Shown here in pieces: positions 47,984 to 60,190 of a stretch of 64,000 nucleotides of DNA. Below the pieces are notes generated by a model. The model searched no databases. It was given only the letters and a program-made list of their open reading frames with translations, and had not been told where the DNA came from. Within the stretch, counting starts at the first letter, position 1. Every line of letters begins with the position of its first letter. This DNA comes from Zanthoxylum bungeanum (Eukaryota > Streptophyta > Magnoliopsida > Sapindales > Rutaceae). Both the position numbers and the translations under genes were made by a program. The stretch spans positions 45,347 to 109,346 of the forward strand of contig SKCR01038883.1 in assembly GCA_019454045.1 (NCBI GenBank). Direction: 5' to 3'.

Positions 47984-49986
47984 TGTTGGATAGTTATGAC
48001 CCATAGCGTCATTATTTGTACAGATATGGTGTTGTTGTACAAATTAACTATGTGACAAAGGAAATTGCTCTTTTATCATTTGTGATTAGATCACCAAGAT
48101 ATATAAATGATGAAAGGTCCATATGATTAGTTCCTGGATTGAGATGATATGAGACAATATCAATCCACGAAGGTTTAATCATTAAATATCCCTAGTCAGA
48201 GTATTATCGAGATTGGACATCGATAATGCGTAAAAGACTAGTATTACACTTGTGCGCGTTGTGAGGGCATAACGACATAGTTCTCATATATTTGGGTATA
48301 TGATACTCATGCAAGTGTAGTAGGAGGTTGTGTTTTACCGATGGTACGGGAAACAGCTTCGCTCTGGATAGACCCCTCAGAATTCCATTGGTAGTATGAC
48401 TATGTGTCTATGGAAGTCTGAATCAGGGTAGGTGTATTTGGTCTTAACTTGAGACTTGCACCGCTAATACTTGCGACAATCAATGTACTTTGGTTTTGGT
48501 CGTCCAGGGCTTTAACAGGTTATGTGTATGCCTTTTTTGGGTATATTGAGAATCGTAGTGTATTGGGTGTGATGTCGAGATAGAAGTATCACTCTAGTCA
48601 TAGTGGAGATGATGATCATGTAGGATACGGAACTTGTTCTCTTATGTATTGCAGTCATCGGGATAATATGACTAGGTCATGATTATCCGATTATAGAGAC
48701 TAGTTACTAGAGATCCGATATGTGCTTCGTACGGGGCAGACATATTTCTAGCCCCAGGCCTTGCACGTGACATCCGATACTGGATCGAAATACGCAATAC
48801 TACGTATACTATGCCTGATATAGATCACATATTCCTGTAAGGATATTTCTGGAGAATTGGGTAGGCATGGCGCTTTGCTAGAAGCCAACCTTGTCTTGTA
48901 AATTGGTACAAATGTAGTTTAGGTACTTACGTATTCGGATAGTCCGATGACCGGATTTACTGCCAACATATCCGGGGATCTCATGGGTCACTTCCCGAAG
49001 ATTCACCGATGACGTATGACTCGCACTTTATTAATCTGAGATTAATTAATGAGAGAAAAAATTAATCTGGGATTAATTACAGAGATATTTTATCGGGGAT
49101 AAAATATTAATTAAAGAGAGAGAACGATTAATTTGGAATTAATCGATAATTAATATATTCGATATATTAAACGAAATTGGATTTCGACGAGGAATTGAAA
49201 TTAGATTTTAATTCGTGCGAACGAGTTAATTTAGAATTAATTTGTTAGCGACGTCAATAGTGATTTTGCTAGGCATAATTGTTTAATTACGTCGCAACGG
49301 AAAAATTCGTTAATTTGGAATTAGCGAACCCGAGCCCGGGAGTGTTTGCGGGCGCACTCACATTGCGAATTTAAGTGCGGCCCACAAGTCACATCAAGCG
49401 TTAAATCATTAGTCACATCAAGCGTGAAATCACTTGTCACTTTGAGTGATGTGACAACTTGTTACTTGATTGATTGATGGAGGTGGTTGTTGGCATTATT
49501 GCCATTTGACTTTTGGAAAGCAAAATTGGTAAATGAATTTTGAATTCAATTTATGTGTATTAGATACAATTCTCTCACAAACCAACACAACACACTCACT
49601 CTCTCCCTCCTCTCAGCTCTCTCGCCCAAGGGGCTGCATCTTCTTCTTCTGTTTTCTGTCATTGCCGAGATATGAAGGAGAAATAAGTGAGGATTTGTTG
49701 CAAATTTTCACGGATTGCTAGCACACTTTAAGGGTCTTGCGAATGTGATAGGGAAACCGACTTGTGAGCTTGGAATCACCACCCAAAAGCTTGGAGCTTG
49801 CACCGAAAATGGAGGACATAAACCAGTAAAGCCGAGAGCCTCATGGAGCTTCAAAGGGCATAAAAAGTTTTGTTCTTCGTCGCATCGCTCAACCGATCAT
49901 TGTGAGTATTCCGTAACTTCTTTGATGTATTCATACATATGTTTTTATGCTTAAATTGATCCTTGGGACCTTTGAGAAACCCAACA
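47984..49986 (+). mobile_element. 3' LTR of the family-A element
   Basis: It starts TGTTGGATAGTTATGACCCA and ends GAGAAACCCAACA, 2003 bp, and differs from the 5' LTR by scattered substitutions and small indels. The shared LTR frame is interrupted here by TGA and TAG codons. Confidence 0.92.
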
Positions 49987-50459
49987 AAATCTTCAGTGAG
50001 TCGTTCAGTGTCTTATAAAATAAACACCTATATGTCTATACGTGTCTCCCGGGACTCATGATTCACTGGGATAAACCATCGGACCATGTCACGATATACG
50101 ACATGTACTGGTCTCAGTGGATTTTACTAACCAACCCGTGTTAGTAAATCTTGATCAGGAATTTTATTTAAGGATATACATCTTATAGTGCGTTTCCCAA
50201 TGTCAATTACAAACTACGTTGTAACTGCGCACTATATAGTAAATCATAGGGTCTTTGTCTAATATACACGTATTACTGAACCAGATTCAGTTTCGATCTA
50301 ATCGTAATCAGATATCTAATCGTAATTAGATCGAATAAGTGTATAAAAGACAAGGGTGCTACCATTAAATTAGTAATATTATAGAAAATATAATTGCTCG
50401 TATTTATAAATCGGACATAAATACGATCCGGTTTGGCACTCCGAGCACCAACCCTAACA
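49987..50459 (-). mobile_element. B' 3' LTR, piece 3 (its start on the minus strand)
   Basis: After the AAATC duplication the text CTTCAGTGAGTCGTTCAGTG continues the B' LTR. It ends GAGCACCAACCCTAACA at 50459, the reverse complement of the LTR start. The next bases ATTTCTCTCAC are the reverse complement of a polypurine tract. Confidence 0.82.
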
Positions 50460-53400
50460 ATTTCTCTCACTTGCTCTAGTGCCAATCCACGGTATCATAT
50501 ACACATCTTAATGTGTATCGCATACTCATGGCCCTCAAGAGCTCACCTCGCACTCAAGAGGTAGGCAACAACAAGTAAGTCTGCTTAACAAATCGAGTCT
50601 GTCCAACAAACCCAACTGTTTTCCTTAACCAACATCATTCATATTTTGTAGAATCCAAATTCCACATCAATATGACTCAGACGCTATATTAGTATTCTGT
50701 TATAGCTGCTGAGATGTCTATGTATTTATAGATCAAATCCAAATACTATAAGGCAACCGCAAACACTACAATAATATGAAAACTTCTAATCTATAGGGTC
50801 ACAATGCAACTTCATAAGTCAATACTTCATAAGTTGCAACTGATTCCACTAATTTAGTAGAATCAATGGTGACACTCCCACTCCCACTCCATCTTTTCTG
50901 ACTTTATATAACACAAACTATCTAATGTCATAATTAGGATCAGAATTAATCTGACTTTATGGTTGCAGACTAAATTCTCCATGAATTATAAACTCATTCT
51001 CAATATCTCAAAAATCACAAAGAACATATTTCAAGATCCATCTTATGGTCTACAATATATCAAAATAATTGGTAAAAATTACGATTAAATTGATATCTTT
51101 AATCGCATATAATATAGTATTCATTACACCATCATCATACTATGTCTTTTATTAGATCATATCTAATGCGCAGCTAATGGGAGTTTCTCACAAGTCTCTT
51201 AGTTTTATATCATATATAAAACTTTATATCAAATATATCAGAGATTGCTCCCACTGCTTATACGGAGAAAAGAAGACTTAGGATATATAATACTAGAAAG
51301 AAATTTGTACGCTCCCACTGACACTACTGACAAATACGTATTCTCTATACTTCGATAAAACCAGACAATCTGACTGATATCAAAATCAGAGAACACGAAT
51401 TTTCGGAAAACTTATCTGAGTCTACAATAGGCTCCTTAAGCTAGAATATCAAACTGTGATCTTAGCAGAATACAAACTCTAGGGCCATTCTAGATTGAAT
51501 TCTTCAAACAAAGAAATCACAACGGATCTCTCATTCGAAGAAATCACTCAAGAACGCCACTTTGCATTCTTTAGCCAAAATATAGTTTAATATCAACACT
51601 AACCAACAAACTTTTAATTGTTCAATTAGTGTGACTAGAGAAAAGTATTCTTAGAATCTACAATAGACTACTGAGTATAACCTTTCTCACTGTCGTACTA
51701 TAAAGGTCAAACCTTTACAAGCTCACTTCGCTTCCGCTGCACAAATAATTTGCACATCTTATGAACGATTTATAATGAAAGCCTAATCAAGTTCAAAACT
51801 TGATCGTAGTAAGCTATGAACAATCTTAGATCTATGGTTCAATGCTAACTTCCGAAATCGATATCAAATATCTCTCCCACTATAAGTTATAGGATAATTT
51901 TCTTCGATAAGAAAACAACAGAATCATTAAGTATCAAATACTTTGTAAATGATTCTGACATCCTATTAGACTTATACGGAAGATGTCTAAGGGTCTATTC
52001 ATCTTATTAATTACGTAGTTCCATTACAATTTATCATTCTCATATTTGACTTCAAAAAGTCAAATCTTTTCTGCAATCGTCAACATCCAATGTTAACCAC
52101 CAAGTAACAAAACAATTTTATTACTCAGGATCATAGAAAAGATATTCCATCAAATATAATACAATATTCTATTAAATAGAATAAATTATAAACCTTTACC
52201 TGTACCTCCAAGGCGCAAGTACTTTCAATTATATAACCGTTATATAAAAGAAAGATTCAAATCTCAAGCTTTTCAAGATTCGAATTTTCTACTATACATA
52301 TCATATATGTAACTGGAGAAACGAATGGAAGCTCAATTAAAGAGATGAATTAATGTTACTGGAGCATAACCCCAAGAGTATTGAAAACCAATTCGGTAAC
52401 ACTCAATATCAACGAATTAAATCATATAAGATTTGGTAACTCCCACTTACCAATTCCATCAATATGAAATCGTGGAAGTTAATATTGAGTAAGAATCATA
52501 TTCATTAAATAATCTTAGAACTTATTGCCTTAAATTCATATGTCTGATCATATCAAACATCATTGAACAATTCAAAGACTCACGATGAATTTTAAAATAT
52601 AGTTTTCAACACTACAAATAGAATATTATTGAACCATTCAAAATATTATATCCGCGTTTCATTAGAAACATATTGAAAGTTCTCGAACCATTCAAGGAGT
52701 TCAACATGTTCTCTATAAGAAACACGTAACTAAGTCATGACAAATCATTAACTGAGTTACGAAGTAAAGAAAACTAACTAAGGCAATTATTAATTCATTA
52801 AACTATATACATCCAATGTATTAGTTTAATAAATCTGTGGTCAAATGACGATCATTGGTTAAATGAGATTTAATCACATTATGAATACAATATTCATTAA
52901 ATGGATAAGGATATGTGGTGTGAACTCGTATCAGACCATCCTTTACCATACATAATAAGTATCTAATGCTTTTATGATAAAATCTCATAAAGCACTGTTC
53001 AAATGATTTACTAGCAAACTGTGTCAGACACGTGACTTCTAAAAGTCGCTAAAGCCAAGAAACGTCATTAAAAGATAAACAAATACTAATGAGGTTTTCT
53101 TAATACCAGTCAAGAATCTCAATACATGAACTATTCAAGTCAATTTTTACTGCATAGGAAACAATTCTAACTAGACAGTTATATCCTAAACAGATATCCA
53201 TTTAGATTACCTAATCGCGACATAGAAACTAAGTCACAAACCATCTTGATTTTTTAAGAAAATCGGAACAACAGTTCCCGATGGTTTTAAACTAATCAAA
53301 CAATATCTAAGTCTATTGTCTTTCTAGAACCTATTCTAGAAATACGCAATCATAAGTAAAGTTAAAAAACCTATATATTCAATAAATATAAATGCAGTGG

Positions 53401-54275
53401 ATTAGAAGTATAAATCTATAAACAATATAGAGTGAAAGGAAAACAAAGCAGAATTTTCCAAAATATTACACACTGCTTAAGTTATGGATTTCAAACTCAG
53501 CAGTGTCTCCCACTACTTTACGTAAAATCGTAATCCCCAACGGACAACGGGAATTCAATAATTAAATCGAATTCCATAGTGAGAGTAGGATCCCATGAAT
53601 ATATTTCGACTCACAGCTTTGGCACGATCTTGCCTACGTATATTCATTAGGTAGATAACTTATTGTCAATCACTCACCAGTGACTCCTGATTTTGGTCCA
53701 GATCGTTTCTCGCTGTGACAGCTTTGGCACGTTCACATGGAGGCGTATCAAGGCTACACTTATCAATCCCAAACTCACACTACCGGTGTAGTCCTGACAG
53801 CTTTGGCACGTTCAGGATTTCCACTTTCACTTGAATTTGTCCAGTATGAATATACAACCGGTATGGATAATAATCCTATAACCTACACCCTCACAGATTT
53901 GGCACGATCTCGGATGCAGTTATAGAAAGATACCCATAAACTGTACTGACAAGATGGACCAAGAAACATGTATCCAATACACGTTACTTTACAGCCATAT
54001 TTAAAAATGGTGATTTTCCTAAGGAAGCTATACTCTACATCAAATGCAGAAATTTAATCTAAATCATTTTCTAAACAATTCAATTCTACCTTAGAAAACA
54101 TAACACAATTTAATTATTAAATTTCAGTTACATTTCCGTTAGTGTAGAATCGAAAAGTAAAGAAACATATATAGATTCCAAGCATGTGAGAACATTAAAA
54201 TTGAATTATATATCAAATATTAAGCATGAGTAATGTAAAGGATGAAGCATCAGACCCGTGCTCTGATACCATTTT
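50460..54275 (-). pseudogene. Decayed internal region of B'
   Basis: This is the minus-strand counterpart of the internal region of element B: 3' sequences at 50460-51500, an AFLN trace at about 51555, and the leader at 53100-54259. Four copies of CGTGCCAAAGCTGT-type motif (reverse complement ACAGCTTTGGCACG) are at about 53614, 53716, 53796 and 53891. No ORF of useful length survives. Confidence 0.65.
54260..54271 (-). other. Primer binding site of B', initiator-Met tRNA type
   Basis: The minus strand reads TGGTATCAGAGC, four bases from the LTR end at 54276. Confidence 0.85.
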
Positions 54276-54675
54276 TGTTGGGGTTTTGGGCGATGGGCGT
54301 AGCGGAAACGCGATTCGGGCGAAATCGTATTTTAAAACCTTTTCAAAATACCGAATAAAGTTTTCAATATCTAATACGAATAATTTATTCATATTTCACC
54401 TAAACCTATTTATACAATATCAAATATCAACATAATTAAGGTTAAAAAGTCGCGAAACTTTTACGAAAATTATTTTTCCGCAAAATGACGCAAAACGTGT
54501 TTTTGACCGAACCGACCACCCGATACCTATGGGAACTGTCCAGGTCTGCTCCAATAGTGTCAGGGCAGTTCATGGGCTGCCCAAACAGTGATGGTTCACT
54601 GTTTGGACAGCCGTCACCCAGTTGGCTCAAAATCCACCCGGTAACGCCGTTTTTTTGGCCGTTTTCATTTAAAGT
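54276..54675 (-). mobile_element. B' 5' LTR, first 400 bp (cut by the Athila-like element)
   Basis: It starts TGTTGGGGTTTTGGGCGATG and aligns with 22755-23150. The alignment stops at 54675, where the Athila-like LTR begins. The ORF at 54485-54784 crosses this border and is not a gene. Confidence 0.8.
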
Positions 54676-55254
54676 TGATGAACGGAAAATATATCAATAT
54701 TTACGGCCCCTATTACTTAATATTTTGTTTAGTTTCTCGGGTTTGAGGAATGTTTTGATGTGTTTTAGTTTATTTTGCCGATAAAATAATATTGGGACAC
54801 AATGAAATCATTTAGGACGAAATGCGGGTCAAATAAGAGCAAAAATTGGACTTGACATATTAATTTTGGAGATTGGAAACTTGAAAGGGCGTTTTAACGA
54901 AATGCAGTTTTGGAAATTCCAGTTTTGCGCATCTGTCGTAATTTAGGCATAACCTTTTACTCCGATATTGGATTGAGCTGATTCAAGTTCCAGATTAAAA
55001 AAGATTTAAAGCTCTACAACTTTCAAAGACAAAATAATTTCTAATTCGGAAGATTTAATTCCCGAAATTGATGAACCATGCATAAGTGTGTTGTGTGTAA
55101 TTATTAAAGTCATTTTCAAAGCAAAACATAAATTAATAAATAAATAATAAAAATTATCAAATCACCACCAAACATGATAAACAATTAGTGGAGCAATTAG
55201 TGGAGCAATTAATAATGGATTTGGTGGATGATTTGATGGAGGCAAAATTTTACC

Positions 55255-55262
55255 TATAAATA
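55255..55262 (+). promoter_or_regulatory. TATA box of the Athila-like 5' LTR
   Basis: TATAAATA at this place recurs in the 3' LTR at 63109-63116. It lies about 580 bp into the LTR, ahead of the repeat-rich R/U5 part, and would drive the whole downstream unit including the LOG-like gene. Confidence 0.5.
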
Positions 55263-55564
55263 CCAAGCCATTTCATTTGTAAATTCGTACTTTCTTCTAA
55301 GGAATTCCTTAAGAATACTAAGAAGATTGTATCTTATTTGTTTATTTACAGCTTTCAGTAATTAATTTCCGCTTTCGCACTTTCTTTTCTTTACTTTTCA
55401 GTTTTTTACTTTCCGTAATTTACTTTTACGTACAATACTTTTCTTTCTTTAATTATCAGTTTTTACTTTTCAGTTTTGAGGAGGTAACTCCCATTTGCTG
55501 GGGTAAAAGGTAAAAATTTTATTACTAATATTTAGATTAATCTCCCTTAATTATAATATATAAA

Positions 55565-55735
55565 CTAGTTAAAACCTGACTTAACGAGGATACCGCCAAT
55601 TGGTCGGTTGGTAATTATTTAAATTGGTTTTAACCTGACTAAACCGGATACCGCCTGATTGGTCGGTTGGTAATTAATTATTAATTTGACTTAATCTGGA
55701 TACCGCCTATATGGCTGGTTGGTAATTATCATGCA
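55565..55735 (+). repeat. Three degenerate 60-bp repeats in the LTR
   Basis: Units share CTGACTTAA or CTGACTAAA, GGATACCGCC, then TTGGTCGGTTGGTAATTA. The same three units occur in the 3' LTR at about 63425-63595. Confidence 0.75.
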
Positions 55736-55794
55736 AAGTTAATATATTATATTAAGGGAGATATCTAAAATAGAAGTAATAAAAGTGGATCATT

Positions 55795-56030
55795 TTACCT
55801 CAGCATTTTCTTTTATTGTACTTTTACTTTATTTACTTTTCAGCAATTTACTTTCAGCATTTACTTTTCAGCAATTTACTTTCAACATTTACTTTTCAGT
55901 AATTTACTTTCAGCATTTACTTTCAGCATTTAATTTTCAGTATTTATTTTCAGCATTTTACTTTCCGTCATTTACTTTTCAGCAATTTACTTTCAGCATT
56001 TTACTTTATGTCTTTTATTTTCTTTAGTTT
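55795..56030 (+). repeat. Minisatellite of TTTACTTTTCAGCA words in the LTR
   Basis: More than ten near-copies of a 13-15 bp word follow one another. The 3' LTR has the same array (63650-63890) with different copy order. The 80-codon ORF here is a read of this repeat. Confidence 0.8.
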
Positions 56031-56785
56031 TTACTAGCCCTAGTTATGTGTCGTAACTAAGTTAGTTATCTGGGGTTGTGATTAATTCTAATATCACCGG
56101 TTTATAATGGGTTATTTTATAGTTTGGGTAATTTAAGGTTTACTTATTAAGTCTTAAGCTTAATGCGTCTTGTTAATTGGCCCTAATAAGATTGATTCTG
56201 GTAAATCTAAAATAAACTTGACAAAGGAATTTTAGGTTTCAGCCTTATACTTAATAGCCTACGATCTTCCTTGAGGATAGATAACCCTTTAATAGATTTC
56301 CTTACAGGATAGACATATACCTGTCGGGCGGGGGTAGCTATTATTGGAACTTAAACTTAATGAATCCAAGTAATTTGGTTGACATAGACATATGATTCAA
56401 TTGGGTTACACTGGGTATTTGGGTCAAACCATCGACAGAGGCTTTCGCATAATTTAGTGTTTCAGGTTAGTAAACCGATATATTACACAAAAATGAAATA
56501 ACATTTCATCTTTAAAATGATATTGGAAGATTCACATCCCTAGATAGTTTCCTAATATTGAATTTTCTTAAACCTACTTTCGCGCAATTTTATTTACTTG
56601 TTTTTAAATTCAAAATCATCACCATTTCAAATCAATCAATCAACCTGTTAGATACTAGTAATCATTTGACCTCATAAAATCAATAGATTAGGTATTAAGT
56701 CCTCGTGCGATCGATACTTTTTATACTACTTGAACGATACGTGCGCTTGCGTTATATGCGTGTGATTACTCACCGGTCAAGTTTT

Positions 56786-56803
56786 TGGCACCGTTGCCGG
56801 GGA
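56786..56803 (+). other. Primer binding site, Asp tRNA type
   Basis: TGGCACCGTTGCCGGGGA follows the LTR end by six bases. This is the sequence commonly found at this place in plant Athila elements. Confidence 0.8.
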
Positions 56804-56910
56804 CTTATTTATCTTTCACTATTAGTTTTAGGGTTAGATAAGTTACTTGTATCTAATTTCTTTTTACTTATTGTTTTTGTTTTCATGTGTTTCAGGTTCT
56901 CAGAAACTAC

Positions 56911-58717
56911 ATGAGACGAACCAGAAGCTTCGAACTCCGACCGCTTGACCCATAAATTGAAAGAACCATCAGACAGTTGAGAAGGGAAAGGCGAGAAGGC
57001 CAATAAGCTTTAGTCAACATGGAACCTGCACCTTTGGAAGTTGCACCACCGATACCCATTCGAGACAGAACCATTCCGGTGGTCGACGGCTTCATTTCCT
57101 GTATTGTACTTCCTCATTTACCAGCAAATGCGTGTGACATCAAAATATGCATCCAAATGATTAAGCAGTCAGTACAGTTTGGGGGAAATGCAACTGAAGA
57201 TCCTAATTCCCACATCAGCAACTTCCTGGAAGTTTGTGGTACTTTCAATTACAACCGAGCAGCTGAAGAAGCAATGAGACTGCATGTTTTTCCATACTCC
57301 TTGAAGGACAGAGCTAAAGCTTGGCTACATTCACTACCAGCAGGTTCCATCACAACTTGGAACACTCTAGCCACCAAATTCCTTGCAAAGTACTTTCCAC
57401 CAGCCAGAACTGCAAAGTTGAGGAATGACATCACATCCTTCGTGCAACAAGATTCAGAATCCATTTGCGAAGCTTGGGAAAGATTCAAAGATTTACTCCG
57501 GAAATGTCCTCATCATGAGATCGCAAAGTGGCTACAAGTCCAAACCTTCTACAATGGACTTTCTGGAATAATGAGAACCACAATTGATGCTGCTGCTGGA
57601 TGAGCTTTGATGGCAAAAGGAGAAGATCAGGCCTGTGAGTTAATTGAAGAAATGGCCAACAACAATCTTTATGGCCAACAGAAGGAGCATGATCCAAAGA
57701 ATTGCAGGAATTTATGAAGTTCGAGCCAACACAACAATGAATTCCAAGCTGGATGTGATTTGCAAAAATCTGGAAACTCTTAACATGAAAGTTAATGGTG
57801 GATCCACAAGTTCACCATATGGAGGAGCACCAGAACCAAACCAACTTGAAGAAACGGTGAATTATGTCAACAATTTCAACAAACAGGGGAACAATCCATA
57901 TTCCAACACCTACAACCCAGGGTGGAGGAATCATCCGAATTTTTCATGGAGCAATAATTCAGGGCAAAAGAAAAATCCCCCACCGGTATTCCAACAACAG
58001 AACTATCCACCACATGGATTCCAGCAACATAACAAAGGCCAGAAGCATGAAGAAGAACCAAGAATAATAGAAGTGCTTGCCCAGTTGAAGAAGCAAGAAG
58101 CAAAATACGATGCTTTAGCAGCTATGGTTCAAAATTAAGTAGCATTGAATCAAAGCCATTCAGCCTCTATTAAAGCATTGGAAAATCAAATGGGACAACT
58201 GGCCAATGCTCAGAGTTATAGACCGCCAGGTACCCTTCCTAGCAACACAGAGCCAAATCCAAGGAACATGGGAAATGAGCAATGTCATGCCATCATGTTA
58301 AAAAGCGGTACTGAAATCAACAAAGATGTTGGAATCAAGGCAACAATTGAAGATATTCCAAAAGAAACAAAGCAACAGATGGAGGAAAAAGAAGCAAAGG
58401 AAAAAGAACATATCACTCCACCTCCACATTTTCCTCAGCGTCTTCAGAAAAACAAACTGGAAAAGCAGTTTGCTCGTTTCCTGGAGGTGTTCAAAAAGCT
58501 GCACATCAACATTCCATTTGCAGAAGCCTTGGAACAAATGCCCAGCTATGTCAAATTCATGAAAGAAATTCTTTCACGAAAACGGAGATTGGGAGACTAC
58601 GAGACAGCAGCATTGACGGAAGAATGCAACGCTATCATTCAAAGGAAGCTTCCCCCAAAGTTGAAAGATCCTGGAAGTTTTACCATTCCATGCATCATAG
58701 GAGAACAACTTTGGTAA
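56911..58717 (+). pseudogene. Athila-type gag (broken)
   Basis: Gag builds the particle. The original start is probably ATG 56911 (MRRTRSFELRPLDP), which is in frame with the later ATG 57019 but followed by TAA at 56953 and 57004. From 57019 the capsid-like part reads on for 194 codons (AKAWLHSLPAGSITTWNTLA, FLAKYFPPARTAKLRNDI, ESICEAWERFKDLLRKCPHH) to a TGA at 57601. A frameshift near 57700 leads into the next frame, which holds the Athila marker NPGWRNHPNFSWSNN at about 57916, a stop at 58136, and then the region up to KLPPKLKDPGSFTIPCIIG. All lesions are single events, so the frame was intact not long ago. Confidence 0.88.
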
Positions 58718-59243
58718 GGCTTTATGTGATTTAGGCGCAAGTGTTAACTTGATGCCTTTTTCTATTTTTAGGAAACTGCAGATTGGAGAGACAATGCCAA
58801 CTTCAGTCTCTCTACAACTTTTTGAAAGAATGCTCGTATTTCCAAGAGGCGTAGTTGAGGATGTGCTGGTCAAGGTTGACAAATTCATTTTCCCAGCAGA
58901 TTTTATTGTCCTTGATATGGGGGAAGACGCAGACGTGCCAATCATCCTTGGGAGACCGTTCTTGGCTACAGGTCGAACCATTATTGATGTACAAAAAGGA
59001 GAATTAACCATGAGGGTACAAGACCAAGAAGTAACATTCAATGTTTTCAAGGCCATGAATTTCCCAGATGATGAAAAGAAGGAAGAATGTTTCAGACTTG
59101 ATGTGATACACAGTACCATTCAGAACTCCAATGCAATGCAAAGTTCTATTGATAAACTTAAAATATGTCAATTGCCTATGGAGCCAGAAGATAAAGCGTC
59201 TTTTGTAATGAAAAACCCAATTCTTGCACTACAAACAACATAA
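58718..59243 (+). pseudogene. Athila-type protease (frameshifted from gag)
   Basis: The aspartic protease that cuts the polyprotein has its active site in ALCDLGASVNLMP (about 58718-58756; Asp-Leu-Gly). It continues with ILGRPFLATGRTIIDVQKGE (about 58948-59008). A one-base shift near 58710 separates it from the gag end (IIGEQLW). The reading frame ends at TAA 59241, after which no reverse transcriptase follows. Confidence 0.85.
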
Positions 59244-59255
59244 GAGAAAAAGTTC

Positions 59256-59603
59256 CACCAGCTCAACGAATTGGAGGAATTTCACAATCAGCCTTTTGAG
59301 GATGCCAAATTGTACAAAGAAAAGGCCAAGAAGAGACATGATGAGAAGTTAGTGCGTATACAACTGGAACCAGGACAGAAGGTACTGTTAAGCAAATCAA
59401 GGGTGAAATTCTTCCTATGGAAGCCAAAATCACAGTGGTCAGGTCCATTTGTGATCACCAAGGTTTTACCAGATAGAGCCGTTGAGATACATGATCCCGA
59501 CTCTAGCAGAACATTCAAGGTTAAAAACAAGCGTGTCAAGCACTACTGGGGAGAATCATTTGAGCGACAAAAAGAAAGTGTCACACTTTCAGATCCAACC
59601 TAA
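59256..59603 (+). pseudogene. Integrase C-terminal remnant
   Basis: The text HQLNELEEFHNQPFEDAKLY (from about 59258) and the GPF module WSGPFVITKVLPDRAVEIHD (about 59438-59497) belong to the end of Athila/gypsy integrase. The HHCC and catalytic core parts are gone together with reverse transcriptase and RNase H. The deletion joins protease to this tail within a few bases of 59243-59256. Confidence 0.82.
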
Positions 59604-59741
59604 CGTTCGAGAAGTCACGTCTAGCTGACGACGTTAAACTTAGCGCTAGAAGGAAGACAACCCATGCAATTTGTGTATATATTGTGATTTGGTGTGATTT
59701 AATTTGGTGTGTTTAGTTTTTGCAGATTAAGACATTTCAGG

Positions 59742-60190
59742 ATGGAAGAAGTTCTCGTAAATCTTCACAAGCAATTTCTTTCTCTCCCTCAAAACTCTCT
59801 GATGAAAGTCTATAAAGCTTGCTTAGAACAGATGGGATTACTAACGATCCATGGTGTTCCTAATGATATTCGTTGGGTAATTGAAGCATGGGTCCGATTG
59901 ACAGGTGAGTCTTCTGACTCTTTTATTTCACATCTGCCTGGTTTTGGAATAAGCACCTATACAAAGAAACATAGAGCTAACAAATGGGTGTTTGTTACAA
60001 ATGTGCACGCTGGAATTGCAATACTCGTTGTCGTTCTTTCGGAATGGTGTCTGATAATCGCGAAGACAAAATTAAATTCATTAAGGATGGCTTGAGTAAG
60101 GAGTCTGTAGATAATATATCTTCGACTCTTGAGACGCATCCTAGTGGATATGTTCATATAGCCATTCGCAAATTGCATACACAATTCTAA
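59742..60190 (+). pseudogene. Unidentified ORF with Cys cluster, one frameshift
   Basis: I do not recognise this protein. From ATG 59742 it reads MEEVLVNLHKQFLSLPQNSL and continues with NDIRWVIEAWVRLTGE. A shift of one base near 59985 moves the likely reading to VCYKCARWNCNTRCRSFGMV and SVDNISSTLETHPSGYVHIA, ending at TAA 60188-60190; total about 149 codons. The pattern C-x2-C-x4-C-x3-C could bind zinc. It lies in the position where Athila elements carry an env-like ORF, between integrase and the LOG-like gene, but shows no signal peptide or membrane segment in the corrected reading. It may be another captured gene or an element accessory protein. Confidence 0.5.

Larger units (their letters stand above)
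37709..49986 (+). mobile_element. Copia family-A element (plus strand) with target duplication AAATC
   Basis: LTRs at 37709-39714 and 47984-49986, a PBS, a PPT and flanking AAATC on both sides (37704-37708 and 49987-49991) define a full-length insertion of 12.3 kb. A 2.4 kb family-B solo LTR is nested in its leader. The gag-pol region is present but full of stops, so the element is not autonomous. Confidence 0.92.
22755..54675 (-). mobile_element. Copia family-B element B' (minus strand), host of several nested insertions
   Basis: The minus-strand element consists of a 3' LTR in three pieces (22755-23167, 36040-37708, 49987-50459), a degenerate internal region (50460-54275) and the first 400 bp of a 5' LTR (54276-54675). 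Summed, the split LTR is about 2.55 kb, in line with other family-B LTRs. The PBS (54260-54271) and PPT (50460-50470, reverse complement) fix the orientation. Elements B, A and the Athila-like element all inserted into it later. Confidence 0.8.
54676..56779 (+). mobile_element. 5' LTR of the Athila-like element
   Basis: It starts TGATGAACGGAAAATATATC and ends ACTCACCGGTCA, 2104 bp. The start matches 62520 onward closely. A TATA box is at 55255-55262. It includes three related units with GGATACCGCC and GGTTGGTAATTA (55565-55735) and a long run of TTTACTTTTCAGCA words (55795-56030). Confidence 0.88.

Noticed and set aside
54485..54784. 99-codon ORF
   Set aside because: It crosses the border between the B' LTR and the Athila-like LTR at 54675, so it is accidental.
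55785..56027. 80-codon hydrophobic ORF (FTFQQFTF repeats)
   Set aside because: It is a translation of the TTTACTTTTCAGCA minisatellite; the 3' LTR version does not keep it.
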